15,022 nt of DNA, from assembly GCA_002494215.1 (NCBI GenBank), contig DLBF01000140.1, forward strand, positions 1-15,022. The letters are read 5' to 3'. How positions within the stretch are numbered: position 1 is the first letter of the stretch; each line of letters begins with the position of its first letter. Source of the DNA: Prevotellaceae bacterium UBA7028. Lineage in GTDB: Bacteria > Bacteroidota > Bacteroidia > Bacteroidales > Bacteroidaceae. Position numbers and translations under genes: made by a program. This document shows, one piece after another, positions 1-6,646 of this stretch. The notes under the pieces are model-generated. The model ran no database searches, was not told the origin of the DNA, and saw nothing but the letters and a program-made list of their open reading frames with translations.

Positions 1-72
1 GAGATGACCTATCCCGGTCAGGTTAAGATAACCGTTATCCGTGAGACTCGCTCTGTTTCTTACGCTAAGTAA
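1..72 (+). CDS. rny: Ribonuclease Y, C-terminal end (partial)
   Basis: Only the last 23 codons and the TAA stop are present; the gene begins before the window. The visible tail, PGQVKITVIRETRSVSYAK, matches the strongly conserved end of RNase Y, the membrane-anchored endoribonuclease with KH and HD domains that starts mRNA decay. Neither domain's catalytic part is inside the window, so the call rests on the tail alone. The gene ends 26 bases before a strong hairpin and converges on the HAD-family gene. The tail is distinctive, but a short fragment cannot prove that the rest of the gene is intact. Confidence 0.82.
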   Translation, partial: EMTYPGQVKITVIRETRSVSYAK

Positions 73-98
73 TGCTTATAATATAAACAAGGTATAGA

Positions 99-144
99 AA
101 AGCCTTGGGCGTCAATTAGCCCAAGGCTTTATTGTTTCTTTATT
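99..144. terminator. Bidirectional intrinsic terminator between rny and the HAD gene
   Basis: A perfect 12-bp stem, AAAGCCTTGGGC (99-110) with GCCCAAGGCTTT (119-130), closes an 8-base loop and is followed by the T-rich stretch ATTGTTTCTTTATT. On the opposite strand the stem is followed by GGCTTTTCTATACC, so it can serve both converging genes. Its outer arms and the start of its tail are the same as those of the hairpin at 1564-1590. Confidence 0.9.
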
Positions 145-562
145 AGAACTGCCACCATTTCTTCTTTGGCTTCTCTGGCTCGGCACTTAGCTGTTCTGTC
201 AGTATTTGCTCGTAGGTCTTTTTCTTCGATATCATCTCGTAGATAGTTCCCCAGTCGGGTAGGCCGCCTACGTTTCTGTCGTCAATCCAAACATCGGCTT
301 TCAGCTTTCTGCTGAAGTGCATGTTCTTCTCTACGTCCTCCTCGGGGAAATCCTTGTTTACGGCATAGAACTCTACGCCTCTGGCTCTACACCATTCTAC
401 GGCATCGTCCAACAGTTTTCCTTCCCTTACGCTCCATAAAATAAGCTTGTGATGTTCCTTTATGAGCATCTTCAGGGTCTCTGTGGCAAAAGGAATTTCC
501 CTGCCAATCTCGGGATATCTATGCTCAACGATTGTTCCGTCAAAATCTACTGCGATAGTCAT
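143..562 (-). CDS. Small HAD-superfamily hydrolase (BT0820-like)
   Basis: The product is 139 residues. The HAD phosphatase motif I is DFDGT at residues 6-10, giving nucleophile Asp6 and acid/base Asp8. LWSVR at 42-46 supplies the motif II Ser44, and WIDDR at 92-96 gives the motif IV acidic pair Asp94/Asp95. There is almost no cap domain, as in the small HAD proteins known from Bacteroides (BT0820 type); the substrate is unknown. The C-terminus is basic and aromatic (KPKKKWWQF). The frame stays open upstream to 691, but I take the ATG at 562 because the DFDGT strand normally starts within ten residues of the N-terminus and a TACCTTTG promoter box lies just upstream, at 584-591. Cytoplasmic, single-gene unit, converging on rny. 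Confidence 0.85.
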   Translation of the reverse strand: MTIAVDFDGTIVEHRYPEIGREIPFATETLKMLIKEHHKLILWSVREGKLLDDAVEWCRARGVEFYAVNKDFPEEDVEKNMHFSRKLKADVWIDDRNVGGLPDWGTIYEMISKKKTYEQILTEQLSAEPEKPKKKWWQF

Positions 563-583
563 AAATCTGAAAATGTTTTGTTG

Positions 584-617
584 CAAAGGTATATAAATTT
601 TGCCATAAATCCACAAA
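584..617 (-). promoter_or_regulatory. Bacteroidetes-type promoter for the HAD gene
   Basis: On the minus strand TACCTTTG (591 to 584) matches the Bacteroidetes -7 consensus TAnnTTTG. A TTTG that could be the -33 box lies 22 bases upstream (617 to 614), slightly beyond the usual spacing. The -7 box is 21 bases from the chosen ATG. Confidence 0.6.
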
Positions 618-675
618 TGAACCATTATTTTACTAAAAAACGACCTTATATAGCAGTGATATTGAATAAAAGCAT

Positions 676-683
676 TAACTTTG
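676..683 (+). promoter_or_regulatory. -7 promoter box for the export lipoprotein gene
   Basis: TAACTTTG matches TAnnTTTG. Transcription would begin near 690, which puts the first ATG (694) almost at the 5' end of the message and favours the second ATG at 706. No clear -33 TTTG is visible. Confidence 0.55.
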
Positions 684-705
684 CCATGCAAATATGTTTA
701 ATAAA

Positions 706-1539
706 ATGAAAAAGTTTTATTCTATTCTTTCTGTCATGACATTTGCTGTAATGATGTGCAGTTGTGTCTCTACTAAGAAAATTGTTTACTTTCAGGGCGC
801 AGATTCTTTGTATACGCAAGCTCAGCAGGTGTTGCAGCAGTACGAGATGAAGCTGAAGCCTGCAGACCAGATACTGGTTAAGGTGACATGTAGTGAGCCT
901 GATTTGCTTTCAGTGTTTGCTCAGGATGTTGTGATGGGTACTTCCGGCGGAAGTCGTGGCACCAACTCTTCATACGTTTCATCAGGTGCCTCTGGCGGTA
1001 TGTCTAATGCATATGGATATACTATTACAAACGATGGTTACGTAGTTCTTCCTTCTATAGGCAAGGTTCATGTGGCTGGCCTTACAACTGTAGATGCCGC
1101 CAAGGAGATAGAGGAGAAAATAAAGGAAGTGAATCATATTGCCGACCCCGGTGTAACTGTTAATCTGCTGAATGCCCGTGTGGCTGTTTTGGGCGCTGTA
1201 AAGGGTCCCAGAGTGGTAAGTTTGACCAGTGAGCGTAATACGGTACTTGACGTGTTGTCACAGTGTGGTGATATTGCTGACACGGGTTTACGTCAGAAAA
1301 TCAAACTCTTCCGAGAGGTTGACGGTCAGCGTATGATGTATGAGATGGACCTTACAAAGTCAAATGTCTTCGAGAGTCCTGGTTATTATGTGCAGCAGAA
1401 CGACCTGATTTATGTTGAGCCCAACAAGAGCCAGAGTATCAAGAGCAGTGCTTTCTATACGTTCTGGACGGCAGGAGCAACCATTATCAGTACTTTGGCT
1501 ACTGTAACATCAATGATCTTCCTGATAAAGAAGGGTTAA
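706..1539 (+). CDS. Wza-like polysaccharide export lipoprotein (Poly_export/SLBB)
   Basis: The product is 277 residues from the ATG at 706; an in-frame ATG at 694 would add four, but lies too close to the predicted transcription start. An N-terminal hydrophobic segment ends in CSC, where the second Cys (residue 20) is the likely lipidated residue. VSTKKIVYFQ follows, a start typical of Bacteroidetes outer-membrane export proteins. Residues of about 50-155 fit the Poly_export domain, with TITNDGYVVLPSIGKVHVAG as its core; about 160-240 fit a SLBB domain. A C-terminal hydrophobic helix (about 253-275) ends in LIKKG. Family members form the outer-membrane channel for capsule or exopolysaccharide, normally with a Wzc-type kinase encoded next door. 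None is here: the gene stands alone between its promoter and a terminator. A Gly/Ser-rich insert lies at about 78-100. Confidence 0.87.
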   Translation: MKKFYSILSVMTFAVMMCSCVSTKKIVYFQGADSLYTQAQQVLQQYEMKLKPADQILVKVTCSEPDLLSVFAQDVVMGTSGGSRGTNSSYVSSGASGGMSNAYGYTITNDGYVVLPSIGKVHVAGLTTVDAAKEIEEKIKEVNHIADPGVTVNLLNARVAVLGAVKGPRVVSLTSERNTVLDVLSQCGDIADTGLRQKIKLFREVDGQRMMYEMDLTKSNVFESPGYYVQQNDLIYVEPNKSQSIKSSAFYTFWTAGATIISTLATVTSMIFLIKKG

Positions 1540-1563
1540 CGGAAACGTTATCTGTATAATAGT

Positions 1564-1603
1564 AAAGCCTTCGCATGCTGCGAAGGCTTTATTGTTTTAT
1601 TCC
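1564..1603. terminator. Bidirectional terminator after the export gene and the 47-aa ORF
   Basis: AAAGCCTTCGCA (1564-1575) and TGCGAAGGCTTT (1579-1590) form a perfect 12-bp stem with a 3-base loop. ATTGTTTTATTCC follows on the plus strand. On the minus strand it begins 6 bases after the small ORF's stop codon, though there the T-run is weak. Confidence 0.88.
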
Positions 1604-1740
1604 TCTTCTTCTGTAAAGGCCATGAGCAACTTCTGGAATACGGCAGGCAGGTTCTTTTTGTAATAAATGGTCTCGAACCACATTGCAATATAAACAATAA
1701 GGACGAAAGTAAACCAGCTGAGTAATATTTTCAATATCAT
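1597..1740 (-). CDS. Small single-pass membrane protein, 47 residues
   Basis: This ORF runs from the ATG at 1740 to a TAA at 1597-1599 and begins 13 bases after the YihY-family stop codon. A positively started hydrophobic helix spans about residues 4-21 (LKILLSWFTFVLIVYIAMWF), then comes a basic/aromatic turn (YYKKN), an amphipathic stretch (PAVFQKLLMAF) and an acidic end, TEEEE. The layout of one helix plus a charged tail is typical of small regulatory or accessory membrane proteins. Tight spacing behind the YihY gene and the shared terminator suggest a two-gene transcript and perhaps a partner role; that is inference. I recognise no family. Chance remains possible at this length, but composition and context argue for a real gene. 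Confidence 0.6.
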   Translation of the reverse strand: MILKILLSWFTFVLIVYIAMWFETIYYKKNLPAVFQKLLMAFTEEEE

Positions 1741-1753
1741 AATGTATATAAGT

Positions 1754-3028
1754 TTAAACGTCAATTAATAATGTATCCCTGTCGTGGTATCTTAGCGTAC
1801 GCAGCCTTTCCCATTCAGGGGCATTCATTCTCCATGTGTGTGAGGTGGCCTCAGAGCCAAAGCTGTCTATGTGCTTGATTACCATTTTTAGTGTCATACG
1901 ATGAATGTCCACAGCAGGCAGGTATAGTGATACGTTGTCTGCTTCGTTGTGTGTTTCCACCAGCAGTCGCATGTTAGCCAACTCGTCCAGCAGGATTCTG
2001 ACTACCGTCTCGGGTAGCTGTGTGTCCTTGGCCAGCGTACGTGCAGAATAGGCGGAATCTCCGTTGGCAAAACGCTTACAAATCTTGCTCATAAGCAGCA
2101 GGCAGATGGTGTCGCGGTAGCGTCGGCTAAGGTCGAAACTCTGTCGCTCGAAAGCGTAGTTCTCCATGCACTGGTTGGCATAGCACAGCTCTCCGCCTAT
2201 CAGGCAGATGCTCCAGGAAATCTGCAGTAACAACATGAAAAGGGGTAGGGCGGCAAACGAACCGTAGATGGCGTTGTAGCTACTCAGCTTGATCTGATAA
2301 TGTATATACAGGTACTGGATAACGGTGAAGGTTATGCCTGCCAGAATACCTGGTACTATCACGTTCTTGAATTTGACGTGCGTGTTGGGCATCAGTTTGT
2401 AAAGCAGTATGAAGGCGATGCAGATAAGTACTACGGGCGACATTTGCAGGATGGTTCCCAGAGTGTTGCTTAGGTATTCGTACTCAGGAATCAAACTTTT
2501 GAATGTCATTAGTGCCATATTCAGACCGCTCAGGATAATGATGATAAAGGGTAGCAGGATGAATACGCTGATATAATCCGTAATCTTTTTGTATATGTTG
2601 CGCGATGATTTTACAAACCAGATGGTGTTAAAGGCCGTCTCGATGTTAGTAGTCAGGGACAGCAGAGTGTAGAGCAAGAAGACCAAGCCTACACCCAGGA
2701 AAACGCCGCTCTTTGTGTGTTGCAGATAGGAATCGACAAAGCCTAGGATGGTGTCCAGAATCTCTGGGTTAATCTCCAGCGAGGTACGTATGCGCTCTTC
2801 CAAAAAATTGTCGAATCCGAATCCTTTGGCTATGGCAAAGATGATGGCCAATACGGGCACAGCTGCCAACATGCAGTTGTATGTCAGGGCAGAGGCATAA
2901 CTCATGAGGTTGCTCTTCATGATACATTCCGTAATGATGATGCCTCTCTTCAACATCCTGAGCCTCCATCTCTTATACGTGGAGAGCTTCTGCTCGTTGA
3001 TGTTCCATATATAGTCTAGGTTTCTCAT
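1754..3028 (-). CDS. yihY: YihY/virulence factor BrkB family membrane protein
   Basis: The product is 424 residues. About residues 40-290 hold six hydrophobic segments of the YihY/BrkB fold, including LMSYASALTYNCMLAAVPVL near 41-60 and the family signature region around 250-272 (YNAIYGSFAALPLFMLLL). Residues from about 300 onward are soluble and helical, resembling a winged-helix domain (TLAKDTQLPETVVRILLDEL), an extension usual in Bacteroidetes members. The family is inner-membrane with no settled function; the old 'ribonuclease BN' label is wrong for it. The start at 3028 leaves only about 22 bases to the rnpB 3' end, and I see no TAnnTTTG box between them, so its message may come from read-through of rnpB. 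It is probably co-transcribed with the 47-residue ORF downstream. Confidence 0.88.
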   Translation of the reverse strand: MRNLDYIWNINEQKLSTYKRWRLRMLKRGIIITECIMKSNLMSYASALTYNCMLAAVPVLAIIFAIAKGFGFDNFLEERIRTSLEINPEILDTILGFVDSYLQHTKSGVFLGVGLVFLLYTLLSLTTNIETAFNTIWFVKSSRNIYKKITDYISVFILLPFIIIILSGLNMALMTFKSLIPEYEYLSNTLGTILQMSPVVLICIAFILLYKLMPNTHVKFKNVIVPGILAGITFTVIQYLYIHYQIKLSSYNAIYGSFAALPLFMLLLQISWSICLIGGELCYANQCMENYAFERQSFDLSRRYRDTICLLLMSKICKRFANGDSAYSARTLAKDTQLPETVVRILLDELANMRLLVETHNEADNVSLYLPAVDIHRMTLKMVIKHIDSFGSEATSHTWRMNAPEWERLRTLRYHDRDTLLIDV

Positions 3029-3049
3029 CCTTGTCAGTTTAAAAACAGA

Positions 3050-3436
3050 AAAAGGCAGTAAACTTGTAAGCCGGGTTCTGTGCTTTTACCCTTTTTGAGG
3101 AGAAAAAGTGCTTGTCATTTATCTACGACCTACGTCACCGCAGACCTCTATCGTTCTACCCTCCAGCTCAGACGGGCCGCCTTCTCTTTTGTTCGCTGGT
3201 ATACATGAACTTTCAACTCCCGGAATGCACAGCGTTGATGTCACCACCAACCTGGTAGGCTCTTACCCTACCTTCTCACCCTTACCTTAATTAAAAGGCG
3301 GTTATTTTCTTCTGCATTTACAGACCCTTGCGAATCTCTTTCCGTTAGGAAGCGGGATGCCCTGTGTTGCCCGGACTTTCCTCTCGCCCTCTCATTGCTG
3401 ACAGAGTTAGCGACAAGCCGGTTTACTGCCTAATTC
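3050..3436 (-). ncRNA. rnpB: RNase P RNA (bacterial type A)
   Basis: Read on the minus strand, the 5' conserved block GAGGAAAGTCCGGGC (3383 to 3369) and the 3' block ACAGAACCCGGCTTA (3081 to 3067) are the two universal strands that build helix P4 and the catalytic core. The ends pair perfectly as P1: GGCAGTAAAC (3430 to 3421) with GTTTACTGCC (3063 to 3054), followed by CTTTTTCTGTTTTT as a U-rich tail. The length of about 385 nt suits bacterial RNase P RNA, the ribozyme that trims tRNA 5' leaders. The 5' end is placed a few bases after a TACTTTTG promoter box; both ends are good to about five bases. Short ORFs across this gene are not real. Confidence 0.95.
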
Positions 3437-3442
3437 TGGATG

Positions 3443-3450
3443 CAAAAGTA
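3443..3450 (-). promoter_or_regulatory. -7 promoter box for rnpB
   Basis: On the minus strand TACTTTTG matches TAnnTTTG, and lies about 7 bases before the inferred 5' end of the RNase P RNA. No convincing -33 box was found. Confidence 0.6.
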
Positions 3451-3621
3451 CAAAGAAAACTTGTATGTACCTTTATTTTTTGAAAAAATATCTCACGTAA
3501 TGTAAGTAAACGAATGTAAATTAGGCCCTCTTTAGCGTTTAACAACCGTTAATGATGTTGTTGTTCTGTTAAATATTAGCAAAAAGCGTTTCTGATATTA
3601 CCTTGTTTATAAAAATTGATA

Positions 3622-3629
3622 TATCTTTG
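3622..3629 (+). promoter_or_regulatory. -7 promoter box for htrA
   Basis: TATCTTTG matches TAnnTTTG, 53 bases before the htrA ATG, leaving a 5' leader of about 45 nt. The 246 bases between the rnpB and htrA starts are AT-rich and hold no other gene that I can see. Confidence 0.6.
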
Positions 3630-3682
3630 CGATGCTTAAGTGATAAAAAAACGGGAAATTAACAAACAAAACAGATATAGTT

Positions 3683-5170
3683 ATGAAACAGACAAGTAAA
3701 ATGTGGATTGGAATGACTGTTCTTGCCTTCGCAAGTAGTGCTGTTACTGGTGCAGTGATTAAGAATACATCTGCTAAGGAAGCTCCTGCACCCATTTTTG
3801 CTCCTTCTCCTGTTGCTGCTGCAGTGCCAGGTGGTTATGTGGATTTGACTTCTGCGGCTGAATCATCTGTCAATGCCGTTGTATATATTAAAGTAACACA
3901 GACGGGTAAGACCCAGCGTGTGACTGTACAGGATCCCTTTAGCGATTTCTTTGGTGATTTCTTCGGCTTTGGTGGCAGAGGTCAGCAACCTCAGCAGCGC
4001 GAATACAAGGCTCCAGACAGACATGGTGCAGGCAGTGGCGTTATCATCAGCAGTGATGGTTATATTGTTACCAACAATCATGTGGTAGGAGAGGCCGATC
4101 AGATAGAGGTGAAGTTGAATGATAATCGCGAGTTCAAGGGTCGTATCATTGGTTGTGACCCTACTACCGACTTGGCACTGATAAAGATTGATGGCAAGGA
4201 CCTTCCTACCATCCCCATTGGCAATAGTGATGATTTGAAGTTGGGACAGTGGGTATTGGCCGTTGGTAATCCCTTTAACCTGACCAGTACCGTAACTGCA
4301 GGTATCGTAAGTGCCAAGGCTCGCACCCTGGGTGCTAATGGTATTGAGAGCTTCATTCAGACAGATGCAGCCATCAATGCTGGTAATAGTGGCGGCGCTC
4401 TGGTGAACGAGAAGGGCGAACTGGTTGGTATCAACGCCATGCTGTACAGCCAGACAGGTAGCTACAGTGGTTATGGTTTTGCCATCCCAACCTCTATTAT
4501 GAACAAGGTTGTTGCTGACCTGAAGGTATATGGTACTGTTCAGCGTGCTGTTTTGGGCGTTGGCGGACAAGATGTATCTAATTACATTGATGCCGAGAAG
4601 GCTAAGGGCAACGATGTGGAACTGGGAACTGTTAGCGGTGTTTACATCGAGAAAGTCTATGATACAAGTGCTGCGGAGGATGCCGGACTTGAGAAGGGCG
4701 ATGTGATTACTGAGTTCGATGGCAAGAAGGTAAGCAAGATGTCAGAGTTGCAGGAGGCTATCGCACAGCACCGTCCTGGCGACAAGGTTACCATCAAGTA
4801 CCTTCGCAACAAGAAGTCTCATACAGAAACTGTAACATTGCGTAACTCTCAGGGTACCACCAAGGTAATGGAGGAAGTAGATCTCGACCAACTGGGCGTT
4901 CAGTTGAAGCCCGTTTCTGATGAAGAAAAGAAGACTATGAATATTAGTTACGGCTTGACCATCAATGCCATTCGCAACGGTAAGATGAAGGCTGCCGGAG
5001 CAGGAAAGGGTGCTATCATCCTGCAGGTCAATGACCAGAAGATGAATACCGTCGAAGATTGGGAAGAAGCTGTTAAGAGTGCCAACCAGAGTACTGATCG
5101 TACCCTATGGATAAAGGCCCTCACTCCCAGCGGTAGAAAGGTAAGTTATGTTATTGACTTGAATGAATGA
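3683..5170 (+). CDS. htrA: Periplasmic serine endoprotease, HtrA/DegP/DegQ (Do) family
   Basis: The product is 495 residues, the usual length for the two-PDZ Do family. An N-terminal hydrophobic segment (about 7-25) exports or anchors it. The trypsin-like domain has the full triad: His133 in NNHVV, Asp163 in TTDLALIKI and Ser236 in NAGNSGGAL. A Gln/Gly/Phe-rich LA-loop-like insert lies at about 84-107 (DPFSDFFGDFFGFGGRG). The first PDZ domain covers about 285-390 and the second, more diverged, about 400-492. It degrades or refolds damaged proteins in the periplasm. It has its own promoter and is followed by a 15-bp hairpin at 5211-5247. The ATG at 3683 is the only sensible start before the signal segment. 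Confidence 0.95.
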   Translation: MKQTSKMWIGMTVLAFASSAVTGAVIKNTSAKEAPAPIFAPSPVAAAVPGGYVDLTSAAESSVNAVVYIKVTQTGKTQRVTVQDPFSDFFGDFFGFGGRGQQPQQREYKAPDRHGAGSGVIISSDGYIVTNNHVVGEADQIEVKLNDNREFKGRIIGCDPTTDLALIKIDGKDLPTIPIGNSDDLKLGQWVLAVGNPFNLTSTVTAGIVSAKARTLGANGIESFIQTDAAINAGNSGGALVNEKGELVGINAMLYSQTGSYSGYGFAIPTSIMNKVVADLKVYGTVQRAVLGVGGQDVSNYIDAEKAKGNDVELGTVSGVYIEKVYDTSAAEDAGLEKGDVITEFDGKKVSKMSELQEAIAQHRPGDKVTIKYLRNKKSHTETVTLRNSQGTTKVMEEVDLDQLGVQLKPVSDEEKKTMNISYGLTINAIRNGKMKAAGAGKGAIILQVNDQKMNTVEDWEEAVKSANQSTDRTLWIKALTPSGRKVSYVIDLNE

Positions 5171-5203
5171 TAGACTTTAGGCTTTAGACATTGGACTTTA
5201 GTT
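5171..5203 (+). repeat. TTTAG-rich intergenic repeat, copy 1
   Basis: The string TAGACTTTAGGCTTTAGAC and its continuation GGACTTTAG repeat the word (G)nCTTTAG. A related string lies inverted at 12122-12157. This looks like dispersed, non-coding repeat DNA sitting directly after the htrA stop codon. Confidence 0.5.
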
Positions 5204-5210
5204 AATTGAA

Positions 5211-5247
5211 AAGTTTCCCCGAAATCTTGTCCATTTCGGGGAAACTT
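5211..5247. terminator. 15-bp perfect hairpin after htrA
   Basis: AAGTTTCCCCGAAAT (5211-5225) pairs perfectly with ATTTCGGGGAAACTT (5233-5247) around a 7-base loop. There is no U-run afterwards; instead the next gene's promoter box begins 3 bases later. It may end htrA transcription, protect the 3' end of its message, or affect the adjacent promoter. Confidence 0.65.
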
Positions 5248-5249
5248 CG

Positions 5250-5257
5250 TATATTTG
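5250..5257 (+). promoter_or_regulatory. -7 promoter box for the 5288 gene and the downstream block
   Basis: TATATTTG matches TAnnTTTG, 30 bases before the ATG at 5288. The -33 region would fall inside the 5211-5247 hairpin loop (CTTGT), so it is degenerate. Confidence 0.6.
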
Positions 5258-5287
5258 CGTGATAAAATCTAGAAATAAACTACAAGA

Positions 5288-5755
5288 ATGAGGAGAAGCG
5301 CATTTTATATATTGTTATTCTTTGCTTGCCTGTTGTGTCAGAACGCAGAGGCTAAGATTAAGCAAAAGCCTGTTTACATATTTGGGTTTGCTGCATCGTT
5401 TACAGATTCAGTGAGTTACATAACGGATGTCCAGTATTTGGATTCTTCGTTTGTCGATAGCAAGACCAAGTTCCTGATTGGTAGAAATATGTATTCTGTT
5501 CAGTTGCAGCAGTATTTGCAAAAGAACGAAGGATGCAAGCAACCCGTTACCGCAATATACTTTGGGGACAAGAAGGAAAAGCTGCAGAAGAAACAGCTTT
5601 CCGTACGTCACAGGTATGAGAAATACAGAGACTTTACCGTCAAGACGGTTGACTGCATCTTCACTCCTGAAGCATATTATGGCGAAGAGGAAGTTGAGAT
5701 GCTGAAATCTGATAAAGCCAACAAAAAGGCCAATAAGAAAAGTAAGAAAGACTAA
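5288..5755 (+). CDS. Small secreted basic protein, unknown function
   Basis: The product is 155 residues. A clear Sec signal (RR, then a hydrophobic stretch, then CQNAEA) suggests cleavage near residue 22. The mature part has an aromatic/beta-rich core (KPVYIFGFAASFTDSVSYIT), two Cys (83 and 123, approximately) and a strongly basic tail of Lys/Asn/Ala repeats (KANKKANKKSKKD). I recognise no named family, though small secreted proteins of this kind are common in Bacteroidales. It starts after its own promoter and stops 6 bases before the HprK-like kinase gene, so it is probably in the same operon. A role with the kinase/peptidase/PqqD cassette is possible but only from position. Confidence 0.8.
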   Translation: MRRSAFYILLFFACLLCQNAEAKIKQKPVYIFGFAASFTDSVSYITDVQYLDSSFVDSKTKFLIGRNMYSVQLQQYLQKNEGCKQPVTAIYFGDKKEKLQKKQLSVRHRYEKYRDFTVKTVDCIFTPEAYYGEEEVEMLKSDKANKKANKKSKKD

Positions 5756-5761
5756 AGCCTG

Positions 5762-6646
5762 ATGAAGGAGCGTAAACTGTTTTATCGAGTGGGTGATCAT
5801 GCCTTTTGCATAGTCTTCCTCGACGATTGCAACGACGAATCTCTGCTTCCGTCGTTCTCTCGTTTTAAGATTGAAGAGACTGCCGAGCCTTTGCTTTTCA
5901 CGCTGACGGTGGACGATTCCTTCCGCTTCAGTCAGAGAGGTCAGGAGATAGGACAGTTCGATTGCGGAGGCTGTAATCATGGTGTCTATTGTACAGACAA
6001 CTCGGAATATCAGTACGAGATTTCTGATGTTCAGGGCGTTCTATGCAGCTATATGCAAGCTTCTTCAGACTTTAAGGAGTCAAAGGTTGCGATATTGGGT
6101 GAGAACTGGAGCCAGCGTAATTACGGACTCAATAATGCGCTGATGATGACCTATGCCTTCGCCTCTGCCGACCAATATACCATGCTGATGCATGCCTCTG
6201 TTATCCGCCATCAGGGGAAGGGTTATCTGATGACCGCTCCCAGCGGAACGGGCAAGAGCACGCATACCAGACTTTGGTACGATAATATCCCTGGCTGCGA
6301 CCTGATGAACGATGACAATCCCGTGGTTAGGATAGTGGATGGTCAGGCTATTGTCTATGGTAGCCCCTGGAGTGGTAAGACGCGCTGTTACAGAAATATA
6401 CAGGCTCCCGTTGGTGGCATTGTGCGCATTCAGCAGCGTCCAGAGAATAGCATCAGGACGTTGTCTCCTTTGGAGGCTTTCAGCAACCTGCTCCCTGCTA
6501 TCAGTAATATGAAGTGGGACAAGCGTGTTTATAAGGGAATCTGCGACGGCATTGCCGAGTTGGTTCGTCTTTGCGGAATGTATGAGCTGGGTTGCCTGCC
6601 AGATGCCGCAGCAGCTCATCTCTGCCATGATACAATCGTTAAATGA
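5762..6646 (+). CDS. HprK-like P-loop kinase (PqqD-associated type)
   Basis: The product is 294 residues. The Walker A loop is APSGTGKSTHTRLW at 159-172, preceded by LMHASVI with His144, as in the catalytic domain of HPr kinase and PEP carboxykinase relatives. NDDNP at 183-187 fits the acidic metal-binding position, and YGSPWSGK at 199-206 is a second signature of the HprK-like proteins found beside PqqD-domain proteins. The N-terminal 130 residues are diverged. Related kinases occur in some lasso-peptide and other peptide clusters. The stop overlaps the next start (ATGA at 6643-6646), implying coupled translation with the S26 peptidase. The substrate is unknown; automatic pipelines may mislabel such proteins as PEP carboxykinase. 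Confidence 0.82.
   Translation: MKERKLFYRVGDHAFCIVFLDDCNDESLLPSFSRFKIEETAEPLLFTLTVDDSFRFSQRGQEIGQFDCGGCNHGVYCTDNSEYQYEISDVQGVLCSYMQASSDFKESKVAILGENWSQRNYGLNNALMMTYAFASADQYTMLMHASVIRHQGKGYLMTAPSGTGKSTHTRLWYDNIPGCDLMNDDNPVVRIVDGQAIVYGSPWSGKTRCYRNIQAPVGGIVRIQQRPENSIRTLSPLEAFSNLLPAISNMKWDKRVYKGICDGIAELVRLCGMYELGCLPDAAAAHLCHDTIVK

Noticed and set aside
143..691. Longer 182-codon form of the HAD protein
   Set aside because: The extra 43 residues include the promoter region and would put the motif I strand far from the N-terminus.
3108..3290. 60-codon plus-strand ORF
   Set aside because: It lies wholly within the antisense of rnpB, whose conserved RNA blocks explain the sequence.
3863..4570. Long open frame on the minus strand inside htrA (235 codons)
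   Set aside because: It is antisense to a gene with a complete catalytic triad and two PDZ domains; its translation has no recognisable domain.
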